A program made the position numbers and the translations under genes. Under the pieces are notes generated by a model that was not told the DNA's origin, did no database searches, and saw only the letters and a program-made list of their open reading frames with translations. A DNA stretch of 64,000 bases from Fibrobacter sp. UWB13 (lineage in GTDB: Bacteria; Fibrobacterota; Fibrobacteria; Fibrobacterales; Fibrobacteraceae): positions 1,860,001 through 1,924,000 of the forward strand of contig NZ_FXAX01000001.1 in NCBI RefSeq assembly GCF_900177805.1, given 5' to 3'. Positions 61,114 through 64,000 of this stretch are shown piece by piece (positions within the stretch are counted from its first letter, which is position 1; each line of letters starts with the position of its first letter).

Positions 61114-61142
61114 AAAAAAGCAAAGCCACGGAAAACCGTGGC
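61114..61142 (-). terminator. Terminator of micro-ORF cassette 2
   Basis: GCCACGG (61125-61131) / CCGTGGC (61136-61142), AAAA loop on the plus strand; on the minus strand followed by TTTGCTTTTTT. Confidence 0.8.
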
Positions 61143-61182
61143 ATCGCGTTCGTTAGTTGGAGAGAGAAAAATCTTTTTTCGA

Positions 61183-61245
61183 TTAAGCGCGCTTAGCGTA
61201 TTTCTTAAAGCTCTTAATCAAGAGGGCGGCGAGAATGCAGTACAT
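61183..61245 (-). CDS. Micro-ORF 2: identical 20-residue peptide
   Basis: Also encodes MYCILAALLIKSFKKYAKRA then TAA. Same ribosome-binding site and leader as copy 1, with a separate promoter (61276-61304) and a different terminator hairpin. The coding regions and leaders are near-identical while the terminators and the 3' flanks have diverged, so this is an old duplication, not a recent one. Located 303 bp from copy 1, and upstream of the divergent batD gene. No antisense RNA promoter could be identified by eye. Function unknown. Confidence 0.7.
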   Translation of the reverse strand: MYCILAALLIKSFKKYAKRA

Positions 61246-61275
61246 TGTTTTGACTCCTTGTTTTTGACGGCGCCA

Positions 61276-61304
61276 ATGATAACAATTTTTTACTAACGTT
61301 TCAA
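61276..61304 (-). promoter_or_regulatory. Promoter of micro-ORF 2
   Basis: TTGAAA (61304-61299), 17-bp spacer, TATCAT (61281-61276). Upstream AAATATATACT, and GTTAGTAAAA in the spacer, are shared with the copy 1 promoter. Confidence 0.75.
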
Positions 61305-61419
61305 GGGTAAAAAGTATATATTTCGCGAAAATTTTTCGAAACGAATCGGAGGGGGCAAAAGCACATTTTCACCCATTATATTGCAATCTCCGGGGTGGAA
61401 ATTTGGTAAATTATGGGCT

Positions 61420-63243
61420 ATGAAACGATTTTTGCTTTTATGTCTCGGTTTAACAGCATTTGTAAACGCAAAGCCATCTCTTCAAGTCGATAGCGACCGC
61501 ATCGAAGCGGGTCAGACATTCAATTTGCAGTTCATTGTTCCGACACAGGAACTGCCGCAGAACAGAGGCGCGCTCCGCCTCGAAACACGCAATAACTTTA
61601 AGCTCCTCGGGCTCGACAGTGCCGATCAGGTGATGCGCCCGGACATGGACGATATTTTCAACTCGTTTTTCGGCGGTGGCGGAAGAGCCTACAAAGCCCG
61701 CGTCTATTCTTTTAAGATTAAAGCCCCGAAAAAGACAGGTACACAAGACCTCGGAACGCTCACATGGATGATTAATGGCGAAGCCAACACCATCAGCAGC
61801 AAAATCCCGGTCAGCGTGCAGCGTTCCTATAACGACGACGCTCTCGCCGTAAGCCTTACCCCGAGCAAAAAGTCCATTTACGAAGGTGAACAGTTCAGCG
61901 TCACCCTCAGCCTCCACACTTTTGAGCACTTCCAGGGCGGCCTCCAGGCTACCGACATGAGCACCGGCAACGATTTCATCGTCCACCGCAACGACCTCTC
62001 GAATCTGGATTTCAAGCCGGTCGAAGGCGCCCGTCGCGAAATGAAGGCATCCGCCAAATACGCTTGGCTCAGCCCGACCAAGAACGGCACGCTCCAAATT
62101 CCGTCTTTCAAGTTCAAGTACACCAAGCTCGGTGAACCCAAAGTTGTCGAAGAAAAGAAGCAAATGGGAGGCATGTCGTTCTCGAGCCGCAGCGTAAAGC
62201 AGGAATCCATCGAAACGGAAACCTCCACCGCTCCGCTTTCCATTACCGTTCTCCCGCTCCCGACCGAAGGCAAGCCCGCCGATTTCTCGGGAATGGTCGG
62301 CAACTACAGCTTTAGCGCCGATTTCGACCGCACAAATCTCAAAGTTGGCGAGGCGTTGACGCTTGCGATTAGCATCAAGGGCGACGGCACTCCGGGCACC
62401 ATCACGGACCCGAAACTCCCCGACTTTAGCGAATTCCGCTCCGTACCGCCCGAAAACAGCATCAATAAGAAAGTCAAGGGAGCCAAGGTCATCACCTCGA
62501 AGGATATCAAGGTTTTCCTCTACCCGAAGAAAAAGGGAACTTTCGAAATCCCGGCCATTACCTATTCCTGGTTCAACCCGGCTAAAAAGAAGTACGAAAC
62601 CGCTTCGGCAGGCCCGTGGACCATCGAAGTTGAAAAGAGCGACGCCCCCACAGAACCCGTTTACCAAGCTCCGGTTTCCGCAGGCACTGGCACCTCGGCT
62701 CCTGTCGTTCAAAAGCAAGAAATTGAATTCCTCGGCAGCGACATCCGCTTTATCCACCCGATTACGGACAAGTCCGAAACGGCAGCCCCGCACAGGAGCG
62801 TGCTCTTCTGGATTCTATTTGCCGCAGCGATTCCATTCTACCTGATAGCAAACTTCGCCATCACGAGAAACCGCAAGCGCAACAGCAACACAGCACTCGT
62901 CCGCAAGGGCAAGGCCAACAAGCTTCTCAAGGAAAAGTTCGCGAACGCACGCGCCGCCCTCAAGAACGGCGACGGCAAGGCGTTCTTTGCAGCTCTAGAA
63001 AATGGCCTCATCGATTACCTCAGCAATTTGACAAACGTTGAATTCAAGGGTATGACCCGCCCACAAATGAAGCAGGAACTTTCAAAGCGCGGCGTCAAGG
63101 AAGAAACGATTGAAGCCATCAACAGTTGGCTTGAAAAATGCTCGTTTGTACGTTTTGCTCCGGTCACAGCTTCGACCGAAGAACAGTCCCAAATGCTCGC
63201 AGATGTCGAAAAGCTCTGCGAAAGCCTCGAAAAACTCAAGTAG
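61420..63243 (+). CDS. BatD-like protein (Bacteroides aerotolerance family)
   Basis: 607 aa from ATG 61420. Signal peptide MKRFLLLCLGLTAFVNA. Several beta-sandwich domains (SLQVDSDRIEAGQTFNLQFIVP, VSLTPSKKSIYEGEQFSVTL, GNYSFSADFDRTNLKVGEALTLAISIKG), a transmembrane segment (VLFWILFAAAIPFYLIANFAI) and a helical cytoplasmic tail. This matches BatD/BatD-like proteins, usually found with MoxR ATPase and von Willebrand BatA/BatB. The membrane-anchored complex is linked to envelope stress and oxygen tolerance. Its partners in this window are BatE (13 bp downstream) but not BatA/B, which would lie upstream on the other strand or elsewhere. Confidence 0.85.
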   Translation: MKRFLLLCLGLTAFVNAKPSLQVDSDRIEAGQTFNLQFIVPTQELPQNRGALRLETRNNFKLLGLDSADQVMRPDMDDIFNSFFGGGGRAYKARVYSFKIKAPKKTGTQDLGTLTWMINGEANTISSKIPVSVQRSYNDDALAVSLTPSKKSIYEGEQFSVTLSLHTFEHFQGGLQATDMSTGNDFIVHRNDLSNLDFKPVEGARREMKASAKYAWLSPTKNGTLQIPSFKFKYTKLGEPKVVEEKKQMGGMSFSSRSVKQESIETETSTAPLSITVLPLPTEGKPADFSGMVGNYSFSADFDRTNLKVGEALTLAISIKGDGTPGTITDPKLPDFSEFRSVPPENSINKKVKGAKVITSKDIKVFLYPKKKGTFEIPAITYSWFNPAKKKYETASAGPWTIEVEKSDAPTEPVYQAPVSAGTGTSAPVVQKQEIEFLGSDIRFIHPITDKSETAAPHRSVLFWILFAAAIPFYLIANFAITRNRKRNSNTALVRKGKANKLLKEKFANARAALKNGDGKAFFAALENGLIDYLSNLTNVEFKGMTRPQMKQELSKRGVKEETIEAINSWLEKCSFVRFAPVTASTEEQSQMLADVEKLCESLEKLK

Positions 63244-63256
63244 CGTCGGTAAAAAC

Positions 63257-64000
63257 ATGAAGAACTTTAAGCAGATTATTTTGACGATCGCCGCAGCGCT
63301 CTTCCTCACCTCCGCAGCAAGCGCCGCCGACAAATGCAACGGCCTCGAAGCCGGCACAAAGGCATATAACGAAAACGATTTTGAACGCGCAATTGACGAA
63401 TGGCGTACATGCGTTGACGAAGGCATCGTCAATGCGGACCTCTATTACAATTTGGGCAACGCCTATTACCGCAGCGGGAAACTCGGCTTTGCGATTTTCT
63501 ACTACAAGTCAGCACTCCGTTTGCACCCAAGCGATGACGATATCCAGCACAACCTGAATTTCGCACAGACTAAGACTCGCGACAAAGAAGGCGACGAAGA
63601 AGAGAACCCGATTCTCGAAGGATTGATGGACCTGCACCACGCACTTTCGCTCAAGAGCCAAATGAACATTTCACTCGTTCTCTTCTGGGCAATTGCGCTC
63701 GTAATTCTCGCCCGCCGTTTCGTGAACGGTAGTCGCGGCAAGAACATCTGCACAGGCGTCGTGTTTGGCTTAAGCGTCATCCTCTGCACGATTGGCGCAA
63801 GCGCTCTTTACAAAATGTACACGCTCGAAACGGACATCACGGGCGTCGTAACAGCCTCAAGCGCCGACGTGACAAGCGCCCCGAGCGACAAGTCGCAAAC
63901 GCTCAACACGCTCTCCGAAGGCACAAGCTTCGAAGTCATTGGCGAACAAGGGAACTTTGCCGAAATCCGTCTCGGCGAAAAAATCCGCGGATTCGTAAAG
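63257..64000 (+). CDS. BatE-like TPR protein (3' end outside the window)
   Basis: The open frame runs from ATG 63257 (13 bp after batD) to the window edge, 248 codons. Signal peptide MKNFKQIILTIAAALFLTSA then ASAADKCNG. TPR repeats: GTKAYNENDFERAIDEWRTC, DLYYNLGNAYYRSGKLGFAI and YYKSALRLHPSDDDIQHNLNFA. Two transmembrane segments follow (ISLVLFWAIALVILA; GVVFGLSVILCTIGASAL), then a segment starting an SH3-like domain (GVVTASSADVTSAPSDKSQT ... LSEGTSFEVIGEQGNFAEIRL). This is the layout of BatE. Partner of BatD. Confidence 0.85.
   Translation, partial: MKNFKQIILTIAAALFLTSAASAADKCNGLEAGTKAYNENDFERAIDEWRTCVDEGIVNADLYYNLGNAYYRSGKLGFAIFYYKSALRLHPSDDDIQHNLNFAQTKTRDKEGDEEENPILEGLMDLHHALSLKSQMNISLVLFWAIALVILARRFVNGSRGKNICTGVVFGLSVILCTIGASALYKMYTLETDITGVVTASSADVTSAPSDKSQTLNTLSEGTSFEVIGEQGNFAEIRLGEKIRGFVK

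Noticed and set aside
60880-61245. Antisense RNA promoter opposite the micro-ORFs (TTGACT, TTGACG hexamers on the plus strand)
   Set aside because: No -10 hexamer at 16-18 bp spacing; spacings are 20-21 bp or the -10 is poor. A type I toxin-antitoxin pair is therefore only a hypothesis.

Overview
The window looks like a chromosomal segment of a Fibrobacter (phylum Fibrobacterota), close to the F. succinogenes group. It carries two families named after that organism (a fibro-slime protein and a protein with two FISUMP domains), a TIGR02147 regulator paired with a typical 'SAC...SSSS' lipoprotein, Ser-rich linkers in secreted enzymes, many outer-membrane barrels and lipoproteins, and Bacteroidota/Fibrobacterota-like traits such as a fused SecDF and a short primary-type sigma factor. 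I saw no rRNA, tRNA, CRISPR array, IS transposase or prophage. About 50 genes are packed on both strands with short spacers.

Layout. 1-8.7 kb: the end of a topoisomerase III-like gene, a secreted GH3 enzyme, a DnaQ-type exonuclease, GluQ-RS, a giant degenerate DUF4011/DUF3320 helicase-nuclease relative and a SPOR protein. 8.7-19.8 kb: a 1571-aa fibro-slime adhesin, an FHA protein with a decayed GGDEF domain, a MATE pump, a two-gene operon (SAH-hydrolase-like plus NAT-like) and a CE4 polysaccharide deacetylase. 19.8-26.4 kb: lipoprotein/TIGR02147 pair, NUDIX hydrolase, an NAD-dependent sugar-reductase-like protein and a cluster of outer-membrane barrels. 26.5-30.8 kb: carB with an unusual leader and an unusual 3' end, a 58-aa lipoprotein and HU. 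30.9-34 kb: a four-gene operon (zinc-ribbon protein, two related membrane-anchored proteins, AI-2E-type permease). 34.2-45.7 kb: CnoX, FISUMP/OmpA protein, DUF4823 lipoprotein, a carboxyltransferase (OadA/PycB-like), secreted esterase pair and an orphan LytS kinase. 45.9-53.6 kb: housekeeping run of sigma factor, S41 protease, MlaE, DciA, GyrB, polyprenyl synthase and a lipoprotein. 53.6-64 kb: CorA, SecDF, GH13 plus MalQ, two micro-ORF cassettes, BatD and BatE (cut by the window end).

The genes describe a Gram-negative polysaccharide degrader: envelope adhesins, secreted carbohydrate-active enzymes and intracellular alpha-glucan handling (GH13 + MalQ overlap by 41 bp) beside core replication, transcription and secretion genes.

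Most notable. (1) Two nearly adjacent minus-strand cassettes at about 60.82-61.32 kb, each with its own -35/-10 promoter, identical leader and Shine-Dalgarno, and a terminator, encode exactly the same 20-residue hydrophobic/cationic peptide; their three coding differences are all synonymous. (2) carB is preceded by a promoter, a 48-codon leader ORF, a pause-like hairpin, a pyrimidine-rich stretch and an intrinsic terminator inside the leader ORF: the architecture of pyrBI-type UTP-sensing attenuation. (3) A REP-like GC-rich palindrome recurs between genes and also lies in frame inside two genes, and the 3' end of carB appears split by a short palindromic element and rebuilt by duplication. (4) Several enzymes have lost catalytic motifs (helicase Walker A/B, GGDEF, the NagZ-type His).
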